Assembly (NCBI RefSeq): GCF_018448905.1
Contig: NZ_RCWA01000010.1
Coordinates: 78,173 to 142,172, forward strand
DNA: 64,000 nt
Origin: Photorhabdus heterorhabditis
Lineage (GTDB): Bacteria; Pseudomonadota; Gammaproteobacteria; Enterobacterales; Enterobacteriaceae
Direction: 5' to 3'
Below are positions 39,227 to 51,309 of the stretch, piece by piece. The position numbers were made by a program, and so were the translations under genes. The number at the start of each line of letters is the position of its first letter. Within the stretch, counting starts at the first letter, position 1. The notes beneath the pieces are model-generated. The model was given only the letters and a program-made list of their open reading frames with translations, was not told the DNA's origin and ran no database searches.

Positions 39227-39919
39227 ATGACAATAAAGCGAACCAAAAACATTAACCACAGCGCATTCCGTAAAGCCTGGCGTAGTTATCGCCTGGCTCC
39301 TGTGGCAATAGCTGTCAGTGCAGTTTTCATGTTATCTGCCTGTGAACAGAGTGATGAAACTGTCTCTCTTTACATGAATGCAGATGATTGCTCCCAAGCA
39401 AATCCATCACAGAGTGAGCAATGTACCCTTACTTATAATAATGCTTTGAAAGAAGCAGAAAAAACAGCCCCTAAATATGCAACCAAAGAAGACTGTATTG
39501 CTGAATTTGGTGAAGCACAATGCACTCAAGCTCCTGCACAAGCGGGGCCCGGCACAACCACCAATGGTGAAGCACAGGCTCAGCAACAACAAAGCGGCAG
39601 CTTCTGGATGCCTTTGATGGCCGGTTACATGATGGGACGTCTGATGGGCGGCGGTGCAGCAGCTCCATCACAACCACTGTTTAGCTCCAAATCCGCAGCC
39701 AGCCCGGCAAACGGTAAATTTGTTGATGCGACAGGAAAAAGCTATGGCCCTGCAACCGCAGGGGGTCGCACCATGACAGTCCCTAAAACCGCAATGGCAC
39801 CAAAACCAGCAACAACGACAACCATTACCCGTGGCGGCTTCGGTGATTCTGTTGCCAAACAGTCAACCATGCAACGTAGTTCCTCTTCAGGTTCTACTTC
39901 CCGTTCAATGGGAGGCTAA
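39227..39919 (+). CDS. ygiB: YgiB family protein (DUF1190), probable lipoprotein-like
   Basis: 230 residues (E. coli YgiB 223). A membrane-proximal N-terminus ([19 protein letters not shown]) looks like a lipobox-type segment; then a Cys-containing domain ([26 protein letters not shown]-like) and a Gly/Ser-rich tail ([19 protein letters not shown]). Function unknown. It forms a two-gene unit with ygiC, 6 bp apart, as in E. coli. Confidence 0.92.
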   Translation: MTIKRTKNINHSAFRKAWRSYRLAPVAIAVSAVFMLSACEQSDETVSLYMNADDCSQANPSQSEQCTLTYNNALKEAEKTAPKYATKEDCIAEFGEAQCTQAPAQAGPGTTTNGEAQAQQQQSGSFWMPLMAGYMMGRLMGGGAAAPSQPLFSSKSAASPANGKFVDATGKSYGPATAGGRTMTVPKTAMAPKPATTTTITRGGFGDSVAKQSTMQRSSSSGSTSRSMGG

Positions 39920-39925
39920 TCACGG

Positions 39926-41086
39926 ATGAAACGTATTGCTATTACCGAACGCCCGGATTGGCGCGAAAAGGCGACAGAATATGGCTTTAATTTTCACACC
40001 ATGTATGACGAGCCATATTGGTGTGAAGATGCTTATTACCAATTTTCTCTCGCCCAAATTGAAGAAATCGAGAATACCACTGCCGAACTGCATCAGATGT
40101 GTTTGCAGGTGGTAGAAAAAGTCGTCGATAGTGAAGAATTACTGGCTAAGTTTCAGATCCCAAAACATTGCTGGGATTTTGTCCGCAGCTCCTGGATTAC
40201 CAGCCAACCATCACTCTATTCCCGATTGGATTTAGCTTACGATGGTAAAAACCCAGCAAAGCTATTGGAAAATAATGCAGATACACCAACTTCGTTGTAT
40301 GAATCCGCCTTTTTCCAATGGGTATGGTTGGAAGATCAGATGAATGCCGGGCTGCTACCGGAGAACGCCGATCAATTCAACAGCATGCAAGAACAACTAA
40401 TTGAGCGCTTTGCTCAATTACGTGATGAACATGGTTTTGGCTTACTGCACATGGCCTGTTGTCAGGATACGGAAGAAGATCGCGGTACCATTCAGTATCT
40501 ACAGGATTGTGCACTGGAAGCGGGTGTGCCGACTGAATTCCTGTTTATTGAAGATATCGGTCTGGGCGAGAAAGGCCAGTTTACTGATCTGAAAGACCAG
40601 GTGATCAGCAATCTGTTCAAACTCTATCCTTGGGAATTGATGTTCCGTGAGATTTTCGCCACCAAACTGGAAGATGCTGGCGTCCGCTGGCTGGAGCCGG
40701 CTTGGAAGAGCATTATCTCCAACAAAGCACTATTGCCAATGTTGTGGAAGATGTTCCCGAATCACCCAAACCTACTGCCCGCTTATTTTGCTAATGACAA
40801 CTATCCTGCAATGGACAGCTATGTTATTAAGCCGCTGTTTTCACGGGAAGGAGCTAATATCCGTATCATTGAGAATGGTAAAGAAATTGCCAGTGTTGAT
40901 GGTCCTTACGGTAAAGAAGGGATGATCGTACAGCAATTCCATACACTACCAAAATTCGGTGACAGTTATACGCTAATTGGCAGCTGGCTGATAAACGAGC
41001 AGCCTTGTGGTATTGGTTTGCGTGAAGACCGTGAATTGATAACGCAAGATTTATCCCGTTTCTACCCGCATATTATTCTGGATTAA
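39926..41086 (+). CDS. ygiC: Glutathionylspermidine synthase-like ATP-grasp protein YgiC
   Basis: 386 residues, same as E. coli. Related to the synthetase half of GspSA; the ATP-grasp region includes [16 protein letters not shown] and the nearby [10 protein letters not shown]. In E. coli YgiC it does not show the synthetase activity in the tests reported, so the substrate is open. Paired with ygiB. Confidence 0.92.
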   Translation: MKRIAITERPDWREKATEYGFNFHTMYDEPYWCEDAYYQFSLAQIEEIENTTAELHQMCLQVVEKVVDSEELLAKFQIPKHCWDFVRSSWITSQPSLYSRLDLAYDGKNPAKLLENNADTPTSLYESAFFQWVWLEDQMNAGLLPENADQFNSMQEQLIERFAQLRDEHGFGLLHMACCQDTEEDRGTIQYLQDCALEAGVPTEFLFIEDIGLGEKGQFTDLKDQVISNLFKLYPWELMFREIFATKLEDAGVRWLEPAWKSIISNKALLPMLWKMFPNHPNLLPAYFANDNYPAMDSYVIKPLFSREGANIRIIENGKEIASVDGPYGKEGMIVQQFHTLPKFGDSYTLIGSWLINEQPCGIGLREDRELITQDLSRFYPHIILD

Positions 41087-41488
41087 TTCCCAGCCGGGAG
41101 GAATTAAGGAAGATAGTAAAACACCGAAAATTCCTCCCTTAAACATCCAATAAAGAAACTTTGTACCTTTATAAATTGCCAAAAAGGTAAATAATTTTGA
41201 TATATCAGAGCCCTCTATTGCTGATATCTGCACAAACAAGCTTGATCTCCCGTAATACACACGTCTGCCAACTTACGTCAACTTTCATCCCCATGCTAAG
41301 AACTGACTCAAAATCAAAAATATATTACGGGGTCTGGTAAAAAGCATAAATTATTAATAATGAAATTCTGGATTCAGTCATGGTTGTAGCCCTTTCCACA
41401 GACAACGTGGCGATAACCTCACCACCGGAAATCTGAACTAAAGGGCAGAAAGCCTTCGCCGAATACAATAACCAAAAAAGTTGATTAT
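41087..41488. other. Gap between ygiC and ygiD
   Basis: Convergent genes with about 400 bp between. I see no gene or clear terminator. E. coli zupT, which lies near here between ygiD and ribB, is absent. Confidence 0.4.
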
Positions 41489-42274
41489 TCAACCAACCTG
41501 CACAGACAACATACTCAGCGAACCGGATTCAATGCCATCAATGGGAATAGAAACCACTTCTTTTCTATCCCACGCCCCCATAACATACAGCAATGGTAAA
41601 AAATGTTCAGGAGACGGATTGGATAACTGGCCGTCTTCTCTGTCCAATGCATGAATCAAAGGATAAGGCTGTTCATAGCTGGTAAGGTTATCACACACAT
41701 AATGGTTAAATGCTTCTGCCCAAGGATACGGTTCCGCATTATGCTCTTGCCGCTTCATAGCATGAAGATTGTGTACAACATTACCGCTTCCCAAAATCAA
41801 AACACCTTCATCTCGCAAAGCAGCCAACTTTTTTCCTAATTCATAGTGATATGTCGCAGGTTTAGCATCATCTATACTGAGTTGAACTACAGGAATATTT
41901 GCCTGAGGATACATCTTAATCAGAATGCCCCAAATCCCGTGATCCAATCCCCACTGATGACGATCTGCATAAACCTCCACAGGTTCCAGCATTTCCTGCA
42001 CTAAAGCGGCCAATTCCGGTGATCCCTTAGCCGGGTACTGAGTTTCATGCAACTCTTGTGGAAAACCACGAAAATCATGGATAGTCTTCGGCTGAGTCAT
42101 GGCGGTTACAGCTGTGCCATTGGTATACCAATGCGCAGAAATCGCCAAAATAGCCCTAGGTACAGGCAGTCTTTCACCAAGTTCACGCCACACATTGGTA
42201 TAGCGATTTTCTTCCAGTACATTCATTGGACTGCCATGACCAACAAACAGTGCCGGCATTCTGGAAATATTCAT
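41489..42274 (-). CDS. ygiD: 4,5-DOPA-extradiol-dioxygenase, YgiD/LigB-like
   Basis: 261 residues of the LigB family of class III extradiol dioxygenases. Metal-ligand histidines are visible at His13 (VGHGSPMN), His48 (ISAHWY) and His224 (PEHFLPLL), and the catalytic His168 in VVHNLHA. In E. coli the enzyme cleaves L-DOPA. Natural role uncertain. Confidence 0.9.
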   Translation of the reverse strand: MNISRMPALFVGHGSPMNVLEENRYTNVWRELGERLPVPRAILAISAHWYTNGTAVTAMTQPKTIHDFRGFPQELHETQYPAKGSPELAALVQEMLEPVEVYADRHQWGLDHGIWGILIKMYPQANIPVVQLSIDDAKPATYHYELGKKLAALRDEGVLILGSGNVVHNLHAMKRQEHNAEPYPWAEAFNHYVCDNLTSYEQPYPLIHALDREDGQLSNPSPEHFLPLLYVMGAWDRKEVVSIPIDGIESGSLSMLSVQVG

Positions 42275-42467
42275 AACGACCTCTCAAACAAATATATGTA
42301 ATTTTAATACTTGCAGACAGGTTACGCTTTTAAGATAGGTAAAACAGTGTGCCAAAAGTGATGAAGTTATTCAAAAAAACTGAAAACCACAGCTTAGATA
42401 AACTGTGGTTCTGGGAAATATACGCGGTTATAACTGATATTTCATCTGGTTATCGAACGATCATACT

Positions 42468-43121
42468 TCAGCAAGCTTTCTGATCCATTGATTGACGATA
42501 AGCGACCAAATCTTCAATAGTTACCACTGGCATATTATGCAGCTTCGCAAATTGCACCACTTCAGGAGTACGAGCCATTGAACCATCATCATTGGTCAAT
42601 TCACACAACACACCTACTGGTTTGAAACCGGCTAAGCTGACTAAATCAACTGTCGCTTCAGTATGCCCCTGACGAGCTAAAACACCGCCCGGCTGAGCGC
42701 GCAGCGGGAAAACATGCCCCGGACGATTCAAATCACTGGGTTTCGCATTATCTGCAATCGCTGCACGAACCGTCGTGATACGGTCCGCCGCAGACACCCC
42801 CGTTGTCACCCCGCAGACCGCCTCAATGGTTACGGTGAAAGCAGTCTGGAACGGGCTGGAGTTATTTTGCACCATCATTGGCAATTGCAATTGCTGACGG
42901 CGTTCTTCTGTCAGGCACAAACAGACAATCCCACTACCATGACGAATAGTAAGTGCCATCTGCTCTACCGTCATGGTCTCGGCCGCAAAAATAATGTCAC
43001 CTTCATTTTCACGATCTTCATTATCCAGCACCATCACACCCCGGCCATCACGTAAAGCGTCAATAGCGCATTCAACACGTTCTAATGATGTGCCGTATTC
43101 AGAAAGTAGCGTCTGATTCAT
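42468..43121 (-). CDS. ribB: 3,4-dihydroxy-2-butanone-4-phosphate synthase
   Basis: Makes the four-carbon unit for riboflavin from ribulose-5-phosphate. 217 residues as in E. coli. I take the ATG at 43121 ([15 protein letters not shown]), which has GAGG upstream; the longer frame runs into the riboswitch leader. Active-site motifs [23 protein letters not shown] and [11 protein letters not shown] are present. Under the FMN riboswitch upstream. Confidence 0.97.
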   Translation of the reverse strand: MNQTLLSEYGTSLERVECAIDALRDGRGVMVLDNEDRENEGDIIFAAETMTVEQMALTIRHGSGIVCLCLTEERRQQLQLPMMVQNNSSPFQTAFTVTIEAVCGVTTGVSAADRITTVRAAIADNAKPSDLNRPGHVFPLRAQPGGVLARQGHTEATVDLVSLAGFKPVGVLCELTNDDGSMARTPEVVQFAKLHNMPVVTIEDLVAYRQSMDQKAC

Positions 43122-43258
43122 GGTAAAAAACCTCATTAATATTTTATGGATTACCAGAATCAGGGCAGTCTTGAGGAGTTCTCGCCATGGACACACCATA
43201 ACATGATGAAATGCCATAGCCGAAACAACAGACGAGCACAAAGCCCGACAGATGCCGT

Positions 43259-43430
43259 TATTCTCTCCCATCCGGACTATAACCGTCGGCTCCAGAATTA
43301 CACTGGATCTGCTGACCTCCGCCTTATCATAAAGATAACTACAAGCGGAGCGCTCGCGGGCTTCACCATGGCCTACAAAAATGGCCTAGTGTTACCGCCG
43401 GTGGGGACTTTCACCCCGCCCTGAGATAAG
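43259..43430 (-). promoter_or_regulatory. FMN riboswitch (RFN element) upstream of ribB
   Basis: The minus strand carries the conserved blocks of the RFN aptamer: CAGGGCGGGGTGAAAGTCCC near the 5' end, ACCGGCGGTAA, and AGCCCGCGAGCG in the middle, then GGAGCCGACGGTTATAGTCC and GGATGGGAGAGA at the 3' end. It lies about 140 nt before ribB. FMN binding should lower ribB expression, as in E. coli. Confidence 0.95.
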
Positions 43431-43566
43431 CTAACGAACTATAACGCTAATATTTACCGGGAGCAATCAACAAAATCAGATGTGAAACCTCGCTCACAAT
43501 GCCTTGTGGTTTTGCCATCTGGTATTACACTATTCAGAAATTATCTATGCCATCAAAGGACGTATC

Positions 43567-43854
43567 ATGCTTGATCCCAAAAAAATTGAACAAATTGCCC
43601 GCCAGATCCAAGATTCTCTACCAAAAGGAGTAAAAGAGTTTGGGGGCGATATAGAGAAAAAATTGCGGATGATTTTGCAATCTCAGCTTGGCAAACTTGA
43701 TTTAGTTAACCGTGAAGAATTTGATATTCAAACTCAGGTTCTATTGCGTACTCGTGAAAAATTAACTGCAATGGAAAAACGTTTAAGTGAACTTGAAGCG
43801 AAACTGGAAGATAAAAATGCACTATCCGCTGATAATGCGGAAAAAAAAGAGTAG
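43567..43854 (+). CDS. ubiK: Ubiquinone biosynthesis accessory factor UbiK (YqiC)
   Basis: 95 residues from ATG 43567 (AAGGA upstream; the longer frame is not needed). BMFP family: amphipathic N-terminus ([14 protein letters not shown]) and C-terminal coiled coil ([20 protein letters not shown]) that trimerises. It assists the UbiJ-organised ubiquinone complex. Divergent from ribB as in E. coli. Confidence 0.93.
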   Translation: MLDPKKIEQIARQIQDSLPKGVKEFGGDIEKKLRMILQSQLGKLDLVNREEFDIQTQVLLRTREKLTAMEKRLSELEAKLEDKNALSADNAEKKE

Positions 43855-43884
43855 AGTGCGTAATATCAGGGTAAATCCAATACT

Positions 43885-44080
43885 TATACCCAATAGATTT
43901 CAAGTTGCAGCGCGGCGGCAAGAGAACGCATCCCCAGGAGCATAGATAACGATGTGACTGGGGTAAGTGAACGCAGCCAACAAAGCCGCAGCTTGAAAGA
44001 TGAAGGGTATAGATAACTCTGTGACTGGGGTGAGTGAGTGCAGCTAACAAAGAGGCAACTTGAAAGATAACAGGTATATA
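43885..44080. repeat. Composite ERIC: full element fused to the right half of another
   Basis: The first 127 bp (to about 44011) are a complete element of the CCCCAGG sub-type. Then about 70 bp (44011-44080) repeat only the right half of an element of the other sub-type (GATAACTCTGTGACTGGGGT to GATAACAGGTATATA). Confidence 0.9.
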
Positions 44081-44788
44081 TTAGATTAGCCTCTTGCGTC
44101 ATTACCATTCTATTAAAAGGTGACTGTTAAAGCGGTCACCGAACTTAAATAAAAATGCTCACCAAGTATATCGCCAGCCCAAATACTCCTGATTAATATT
44201 TTAAAATCTTAATATCCCTGTGGAGGTTTACGGCAATAAAATAATTTTCTCTATTACTATCCATTGATAGCTATCAATTAGAAATCTAATGTGATTTACT
44301 TCACATTTTTATCTTATTCATATTATCAATATCATCATTTTGTTGTCCTAAAAATAAGAGGGGGGAATTTTTACTATTAATCTCGATTTTACCGAGTAGA
44401 GGTTGTTTATATTCCCTTAAATACTAGGAATTATTTTCCATTTTCATTTTTCACTGTAAGAACAAGCTGGAAATATCTTTATATTCAGAGCCACCAAGAT
44501 AAAACACCAGCTTAATAACATGAAGAAGCGTTTAACAATATGGATGGATTAGTCTTCTCCTGCCAGATTAGCGAATTATCCCAAACCACTTTTCAGGTAT
44601 CGAAGTTTGAATTAATTGTGGTTGCCCAACCGTCGCCTGCCGATTAAAAGCGCGAGCATAAATATTAAATACCAAAGTCCTTAATTGAATACTCACAAAA
44701 CTATGCCGCTGGAGTATTCTATTTTTCACTCCAATCGGCATACTCTTACCAGTACCTTATTTCTCAGCAAATTCTATTAAAGAATCAT
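44081..44788. other. Long gap before hldE
   Basis: About 700 bp, AT-rich, no supported gene. A GGTGAC...GGTCACC hairpin near 44120-44142 resembles the one that ends the mrf operon. Downstream of hldE no clear terminator was seen. Confidence 0.4.
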
Positions 44789-46213
44789 TCACTGTTTTTT
44801 AATTGCCTTAATGATATTAGTTGTTGAAATACCGTCTTCAAAATTCAGCACCTTGACTTCACCACCAGCCACCAAAACCTCTTCACTACCAGCAATCTCT
44901 TCAGGTTTATAATCACCACCTTTAACCAATACATCCGGCAAAACACCAGCAATCAAACGGCGCGGTGTATCTTCTTCAAACGGAACGACCCAATCCACAG
45001 CGCCTAGCGCAGATAACACGATCATACGTTGTTCCAATGGATTGACAGGGCGACTTTCACCTTTCAAGCGTTTAGTTGATGCATCACTGTTAACGGCAAC
45101 AATTAACCGATCGCCTAACTTACGAGCATTTTCCAGATAAGAGACATGGCCTGCATGCAGAATGTCAAAACAACCATTGGTCATCACGATTCTTTCTCCG
45201 CGCTGACGAGCATCAGCAACGGCCTGTTTAAGCTGAAATTCAGTCATGACACCGAAACCTGTTTCAGCACGGCCACGTACAGCATTTTCCAATTCAATTG
45301 GCGAAACCGTTGAAGTCCCCAGTTTGCCAACTACAACGCCCGCAGCCGCATTCGCCAGGAAACAAGCTTCATTCAGTGGTCTTCCCGCTGCAATCGCAGT
45401 GGCTAACACACCAATAACCGTATCGCCAGCGCCAGTAACATCAAAAACTTCCTGCGCCTGAGTCGGCAAATGCAGCGGTGGTTGATCAACGCTCAGCAAA
45501 CTCATTCCTTGCTCAGAACGTGTGATCAGTAATGCCTGAAGATCCAGATCCTTAACCAGCTTAGTGCCCTTCGCAACCAGTTCATCGTCATCTTTGCAGC
45601 AACCCACTACGGCTTCAAATTCGGACAGATTTGGCGTTAGCAACGTTGCTCCTCGATAGCGTTCAAAATCACTACCCTTTGGATCAATTAGCACCGGAAC
45701 TTTGGCAGCGTTTGCCAGTTTGATCATGCTCTGAACTTGACTCAACGCACCTTTAGCATAGTCAGATAAAACCACAGCTCCAATATGGGGTAACGCCTGT
45801 TCAATACGTTCAAGCATCGGCTGCGCATCGACGTTACCGAAACCTTCTTCGAAATCCAGACGGATTAATTGCTGATTACGGGAAAGTACCCTCAGCTTAG
45901 TAATTGTCGGATGGGTTGGCACAGCAACAAAATCACAGCGCACCTTAACACTGCTCAATTTTTCATTCAGCGCACGCGCTGCATCGTCAACCCCAGTCAA
46001 CCCTACCAGATGTGAATTCGCCCCAAGAGCAGCAATATTCATAGCAACGTTGGCCGCCCCTCCCGGACGTTCCTCAATGGTATTTACTTTTACTACAGGC
46101 ACTGGCGCTTCCGGTGAAATCCGGCTGGTTGGCCCATACCAATAGCGGTCTAACATCACATCACCGACAACTAAAACGCCTGCATGGTGAAAATCCGGGA
46201 GTGTTACTTTCAT
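44789..46213 (-). CDS. hldE: Bifunctional heptose 7-phosphate kinase / heptose 1-phosphate adenylyltransferase
   Basis: Makes ADP-heptose for the LPS inner core. Start ATG 46213 ([20 protein letters not shown]) with GGAG upstream; 474 residues (E. coli 477). Domain 1 (about 1-318) is a ribokinase-like kinase with [15 protein letters not shown] and [11 protein letters not shown]. Domain 2 (from about 340) is a nucleotidyltransferase with [20 protein letters not shown]. 95 bp after glnE. Confidence 0.97.
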   Translation of the reverse strand: MKVTLPDFHHAGVLVVGDVMLDRYWYGPTSRISPEAPVPVVKVNTIEERPGGAANVAMNIAALGANSHLVGLTGVDDAARALNEKLSSVKVRCDFVAVPTHPTITKLRVLSRNQQLIRLDFEEGFGNVDAQPMLERIEQALPHIGAVVLSDYAKGALSQVQSMIKLANAAKVPVLIDPKGSDFERYRGATLLTPNLSEFEAVVGCCKDDDELVAKGTKLVKDLDLQALLITRSEQGMSLLSVDQPPLHLPTQAQEVFDVTGAGDTVIGVLATAIAAGRPLNEACFLANAAAGVVVGKLGTSTVSPIELENAVRGRAETGFGVMTEFQLKQAVADARQRGERIVMTNGCFDILHAGHVSYLENARKLGDRLIVAVNSDASTKRLKGESRPVNPLEQRMIVLSALGAVDWVVPFEEDTPRRLIAGVLPDVLVKGGDYKPEEIAGSEEVLVAGGEVKVLNFEDGISTTNIIKAIKKQ

Positions 46214-46308
46214 CCCTTGCTCCAAATATTAGATATTAACTGGTGCCAAATATTACCATAAGCCCAGAAAATGCCAGTAAAATCCGTACACAAAACCGGT
46301 ATCACCCG

Positions 46309-49152
46309 TTATTGCTCACCCAACCACTGTTGCCAGCTATAACGTACTTGTTCCTGTTGCCGGCTGAAACAATCAACTGATATCTGGCTGGAAAGCTCCT
46401 GCAACGCCAGATGATGCAATTCATCACGCATGGAAATATAAGCCTGAGTCAATGAGGCGGCTTCATCCTCATCCATAATTCCATAAGCTGCCATCAATTC
46501 GAAAATTCGCACATTATCTGACCAATGCGTCAATCGTTCATTCTCAGATGCGTAGCGTAGTACCAGATACTGAGCAATAAATTCGATATCCGTGATCCCG
46601 CCTGGATCAGCTTTAATGTCAAATCGATCTGAATGGTCACTACCTAAATGCTTATGCATCTTCTCTCGCATTTCCCTGACCTGCTGACATAACAAAGCCG
46701 GTTCTCGTCGCGTACATAACGTCTGGTGACGTACTCGAGCAAAATCCTGATGCAAATTTTCATCACCAAATACCATACGGGCACGTACCAATGCCTGATG
46801 TTCCCAAGTCCATGCTTCATTTTTTTGGTAATCAGCAAACGCTTCGATGGTACTGACCAACATTCCTGACTCGCCAGAAGGCCGTAAACGGACATCCACA
46901 TCGTACAAAACACCGGAAGAGGTTCGGGCACTAAACAGATGCATGATTCGTTGAGCAAGACGCAAATAAAATTGCCGGGCATCAATTGACCGATCGCCAT
47001 CAGTCATCACATCCATCGGGCAATCAAGTAAGAAAACCAAATCAAGATCGGAACTATAGCCCAGTTCCCAACCACCGAGTTTGCCATAGCCAATCACAGC
47101 AAACCCTAACCCTTTACGCTGGCTCAGATGTGATGGAACACCATAGCGCTTTACCATTTGGCTCCATGCCTGTTGAACTACGGCTTCAATAATCGCCTCT
47201 GCCAGATAAGTCAAATGATCACTCACTTTCATCACTGGCAGCACGCCGGTAATATCTTCCGCAGCAATCCTCAGCAATTGCGCCTGTTTAAACTGACGAA
47301 GAACCTCTAACTGTTGTTCTTCATCATCTTCAGGTATTCGCAATAAATATTGCCGTAGTTCATCTTTATAAGCATTCAATGGCAACGGCTTATACAGAAA
47401 TTGTGGATCAAGCAACTCATCCAGTAACAATGGATGGCGGGAAAGCTGAGTAGCAATCATCGGTGAAGCCGCACACAGCCGGATAACATGTGTCAATACG
47501 GCTTCCGATTCCAGCATTAATTCCAGATAAGTTGTACGGCTGACAATACTTAGCAACAGCGGAATAATCCGTTCCAGTACCGTATTGGCATCTTGCCGTA
47601 AACAAATTTTTGCCAACAAACGCGGCATTAGATGATCAAGTACATCACGACCACGGGGGCCAATGGTTCTTTTGCCCACATCATGACGGTATAGAGAAAT
47701 GGCGTGCAATATTTGCTGTGCAACCAATTCATCCAAATGCGGAACCAGTACTATTAATTCCTTTTTTTCAAGGTGCTCCAGCCACAGACTCTTAAATGGC
47801 ACATAACAGGGTTCTTCTTCACTATTATTACTGTCATCACCAATTAATTGCGTAAAAATAACCCGAACGGCTCCCATCTTGCTGTTTAATTCAATAATCA
47901 AATCATCCCAACTTTCAAATTTCATACCCCACGCCAGTCGCGAACGGTTCAGCTTATCTTCTGGCAGAGTCTGAGTTTGCTGATCATTGATTGACTGTAA
48001 AAGATTTTCCAATCGCCGCAGAAATAGGTAACTATCAGCAAGTTGTTTAATCTGTAATGGTTGTAAAAGCTCCAAATCTTCTATTACTCGAAGGGTAGGT
48101 AACAACGCCTGAGATTGCAGACACAATTCACGACCACCACGAATAAGCTGAAATACCTGAGTGATAAATTCAATTTCACGAATACCACCAGCACCCAGTT
48201 TGATATTATCTTTCAAGCCACGGCGACGAACTTCTCGTTCAATCATTCCTTTCATATTTCTCAGGGATTGAATCACACTGAAATCGATATAACGGCGAAA
48301 AATAAACGGCCTCAACATCTGACGTAATTCTTCGCAATATGATTTACTGCCCGATCCCATAATGCGCGCTTTAACCATTGCATAACGTTCCCAGTCACGC
48401 CCCTGCTCTTGATAGTAATCTTCTAGCGCTGCGAAACTGAATACCAGCGGGCCGCTGTCACCGAATGGACGCAAACGCATATCAACCCGATACACAAAAC
48501 CATCCACTGTTTGCTGATCGAGTACTTTGATAAGACGCTGTCCCAAACGGGTAAAAAACTGAGAATTATCCATTTCACGGCGGCCACCTCGGGTAATCCC
48601 GTTTTCAGGATAGACAAAAATCAGATCAATATCGGAAGAGAAATTCAGCTCACCCCCTCCGAGTTTTCCCATACCGAGAATTAACAGTGGTTGCAGTTCA
48701 CCTTGTTGATTACAAGGCGTTCCCCAATCCTGACAACAACGCTGATACAACCAGTCACGGGCAGCAACAATCAGCGTCTCAGCCAGCACACTGAGCTGTT
48801 GCAAAGTCCCCTGAGTGGTACTGCCATACAACGCTTGTAACCAAGCAATTCTGATCAGAATTTTGTTACGAAACTGACGTAAAACCCGCATCAAGGTATT
48901 TTCATCTTCTGCTGATGAAAGTAACCGTTGCAACCATTCAACGTATCGTTGCCATTCCTGCGTTTCAGGTGGATTCTGGCGGATTTCAGCTAACCATTCA
49001 GGGTGAATCTGCAAATGTTCAGCAACAAAATCACTCAGTGACAACACTGCCTGCTCATGCGGAGCAAAAGGTTCAATAGATAAAGCCAATTCCTGGAAAT
49101 GCTCAGTCACACTCTGTAATTGAGCCAAAAGCGGGGTTGAAAGTGGCAACAT
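46309..49152 (-). CDS. glnE: Bifunctional glutamine synthetase adenylyltransferase/adenylyl-removing enzyme
   Basis: Controls glutamine synthetase by AMP addition or removal. 947 residues (E. coli 946). The two nucleotidyltransferase domains show [20 protein letters not shown] (removing half) and [20 protein letters not shown] (adding half), each with a metal-binding acidic pair. 16 bp after ygiF. Confidence 0.97.
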   Translation of the reverse strand: MLPLSTPLLAQLQSVTEHFQELALSIEPFAPHEQAVLSLSDFVAEHLQIHPEWLAEIRQNPPETQEWQRYVEWLQRLLSSAEDENTLMRVLRQFRNKILIRIAWLQALYGSTTQGTLQQLSVLAETLIVAARDWLYQRCCQDWGTPCNQQGELQPLLILGMGKLGGGELNFSSDIDLIFVYPENGITRGGRREMDNSQFFTRLGQRLIKVLDQQTVDGFVYRVDMRLRPFGDSGPLVFSFAALEDYYQEQGRDWERYAMVKARIMGSGSKSYCEELRQMLRPFIFRRYIDFSVIQSLRNMKGMIEREVRRRGLKDNIKLGAGGIREIEFITQVFQLIRGGRELCLQSQALLPTLRVIEDLELLQPLQIKQLADSYLFLRRLENLLQSINDQQTQTLPEDKLNRSRLAWGMKFESWDDLIIELNSKMGAVRVIFTQLIGDDSNNSEEEPCYVPFKSLWLEHLEKKELIVLVPHLDELVAQQILHAISLYRHDVGKRTIGPRGRDVLDHLMPRLLAKICLRQDANTVLERIIPLLLSIVSRTTYLELMLESEAVLTHVIRLCAASPMIATQLSRHPLLLDELLDPQFLYKPLPLNAYKDELRQYLLRIPEDDEEQQLEVLRQFKQAQLLRIAAEDITGVLPVMKVSDHLTYLAEAIIEAVVQQAWSQMVKRYGVPSHLSQRKGLGFAVIGYGKLGGWELGYSSDLDLVFLLDCPMDVMTDGDRSIDARQFYLRLAQRIMHLFSARTSSGVLYDVDVRLRPSGESGMLVSTIEAFADYQKNEAWTWEHQALVRARMVFGDENLHQDFARVRHQTLCTRREPALLCQQVREMREKMHKHLGSDHSDRFDIKADPGGITDIEFIAQYLVLRYASENERLTHWSDNVRIFELMAAYGIMDEDEAASLTQAYISMRDELHHLALQELSSQISVDCFSRQQEQVRYSWQQWLGEQ

Positions 49153-49168
49153 AGAGAATTCCTGTTAT

Positions 49169-50119
49169 TCAAGCAGAGAGATTTACTAACCACATAGTCA
49201 GCGCCAACTTACATTGCAAATAAACTGAGCTGTAACACAGAGTTTCGGCCTCTGTTTCCACTTCTGATAATTTTTGCTCAATAGCAGTTAATTGATCATC
49301 CAACTGCTCCAACCGACCTGCTGGCTTGCTAAGACATTTAATCGTCTGCTGAACCAATGTAAGTACTTGCTTCAAACCATCCCGACCTTCTGATAAGCCT
49401 GATGACCAGCATTCTTCCTGATCTTGCCAGTGGCTCAATATTGATGAAAGCACAGATGATAATGGCTGTTGCATATCAATTTCTGTCGGTACAGGAGACG
49501 AAATTACCCTCGGTTTTCCCTGAGCTAACTGATAACCCCGGGCAGCTTTACTTTTATTTCCCTGCCGCAAACCGTCTGATTTTGCCAGCTCAAATGCCAG
49601 CGCGAATACATCAGCAATGGTTCCTCGTTTCAATTCCAGTTCAAACTCACAGATTGGTACTTTGCGGCCTGCCGCGATAATTTCTCCCTGATCAAACACC
49701 ACTTCAATCTCACTCTGCCCGTAAGTGATTACCCACTTTTCACGCATAAAGTCAGTGCTGAATAAAGCATGCAAGCGGGATTGTAATTCTTTCACATCAC
49801 AGTTTTCAGGCCAAATATGCGGTGGAAACAGAGTCAGAGCCAGTTCCGGCTTTACCAACGGCACATCATATTCTGGCCTCTGATGCAATCCACCAATGAC
49901 TTTACCGGCTGTTTTGATCGTCATTTCATATTGGTCATCAAAACCACGAATACGCAGCCCCATATCAAGACGACGAAGTTGGTTATCTGGTGTTTCAAAA
50001 TAGATATTGGTCAGTTTCTGAGGTGCAAAATAGTGATGAGGAAATAATGATAATTGCTGACGGATAACAGGGATAGCTAGTGGTTTAGCGGTAAGTTTTA
50101 ATTCAATTTCTACACTCAT
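49169..50119 (-). CDS. ygiF: Inorganic triphosphatase YgiF-like, CYTH domain with a short CHAD
   Basis: CYTH-fold phosphatase that splits triphosphate. Signature EIELKL at residues 4-9, basic strand motifs (LGLRIRGFDDQYEMTIK-like), and acidic FELELKRG complete the tunnel fold in the first 200 residues. E. coli YgiF has 433 residues, with a full CHAD domain; here only about 100 poorly conserved residues remain, a total of 316. In-frame with no visible stop inside, so it seems natural shortening. Directly upstream of glnE. Confidence 0.85.
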   Translation of the reverse strand: MSVEIELKLTAKPLAIPVIRQQLSLFPHHYFAPQKLTNIYFETPDNQLRRLDMGLRIRGFDDQYEMTIKTAGKVIGGLHQRPEYDVPLVKPELALTLFPPHIWPENCDVKELQSRLHALFSTDFMREKWVITYGQSEIEVVFDQGEIIAAGRKVPICEFELELKRGTIADVFALAFELAKSDGLRQGNKSKAARGYQLAQGKPRVISSPVPTEIDMQQPLSSVLSSILSHWQDQEECWSSGLSEGRDGLKQVLTLVQQTIKCLSKPAGRLEQLDDQLTAIEQKLSEVETEAETLCYSSVYLQCKLALTMWLVNLSA

Positions 50120-50401
50120 ATCTGCACCATTGATGACAATCTTTGATTATTATCTTACCCCGATTTCACTTTTCTTTGCGACATACGCTATTTTCGTCAA
50201 GATGTTAATCCAAGAAAGTTGCGTTTGTTACTTATTATACGCACAGACTGGTTATACGCACAGACTGGTGACTATTCTGAATACGATGATTAAAACTAAA
50301 GGAAGCCTTTAGATGTGACTTTCCATCAACCAGCTTCCAATACAAAATACATTCGAGACAGCTACTTTTTTGTTCTGTTATTTCTCAAGCACCAATTTTA
50401 T

Positions 50402-51142
50402 CTATTGGTCCAGTTTAAAACCCTGTTGCTGAATAGCAGAAAGTACTTCCGGGTAATAGATATTTTGGTAATAACTGGCAGTATTCATGCTCCAATTACT
50501 ACCGTCATTGCGATCGATACGTTGCCAGTGTTCCATTAATGTTTTGTTGTACTGTTCAATTGCTCCCGGTAATACTTCACAATGATAATATTCTTCGTGA
50601 CAGAAACTGTTGAGAGGCAAACGCGGTTTCTGCTGTGCAGGAATATCAACATAGCCAATCACCAGACCAGCCACCGGGAAAGTGAGTTCCGGCAATTGCA
50701 GAAGCTCGATTATCGCCTTTGGATTCCTGCGAATACCCCCAATTGGCACGACACCCAGACCGTGAGAGCGAGCTGCGGTCATTAGTGCTCCTAATGCGAT
50801 ACCAACATCAGTTGAGCCAGAAATTAGGCTTTCAATACTTTGATGCGCGATCTGCTGTTTACCGCTCATCTCTATGCCGAAGCGTGTTTTATGCATATCC
50901 AGTACTACGGTAATAAATACCGGCGCCTGGGCGATCCACGGCTGACCACCGGCCAACTCAGCGATTCTCGCTCGATGATGGGCATCACGGATAACGATCA
51001 GTGACACTTGTTGCGAGTTCACCGAAGTCGGAGCAAGATGTGCAGCTTCGATGATGCTGGCAAGAATGTTTTCAGCAATCGGTTTATCGAGATAACTGCG
51101 TTCACTGCGGTGCGAAGTGAGTAATTCAATTGTCTGATTCAT
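50402..51142 (-). CDS. Nitroreductase family protein, NfsA-like flavoprotein
   Basis: 246 residues (E. coli NfsA 240). FMN-site motif HRSERSYLDKPI at residue 11 and the NfsA-type segments LAPTSVNSQQVSLIVI, GLGVVPIGGIRRNP and LVIGYVD are present. The enzyme would reduce nitroaromatics or quinones using NADPH. The gene is not part of the E. coli ygiF-ygiM neighbourhood, so it is an insertion into the conserved block. Confidence 0.85.
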   Translation of the reverse strand: MNQTIELLTSHRSERSYLDKPIAENILASIIEAAHLAPTSVNSQQVSLIVIRDAHHRARIAELAGGQPWIAQAPVFITVVLDMHKTRFGIEMSGKQQIAHQSIESLISGSTDVGIALGALMTAARSHGLGVVPIGGIRRNPKAIIELLQLPELTFPVAGLVIGYVDIPAQQKPRLPLNSFCHEEYYHCEVLPGAIEQYNKTLMEHWQRIDRNDGSNWSMNTASYYQNIYYPEVLSAIQQQGFKLDQ

Positions 51143-51309
51143 AATAGTTCTGTGAGTAGGTTAACTGAGGCTTACGTAAATATACAATGACGTTATGCGC
51201 TATAAGAATATTGCCAGTAATTAGCGCGGCAGCACAATGCACGTTCATGTACATGTCTTGTCCATCTTAAAGAATCAAAAATATTACATGATCTTATAAG
51301 TTGCTGTCA

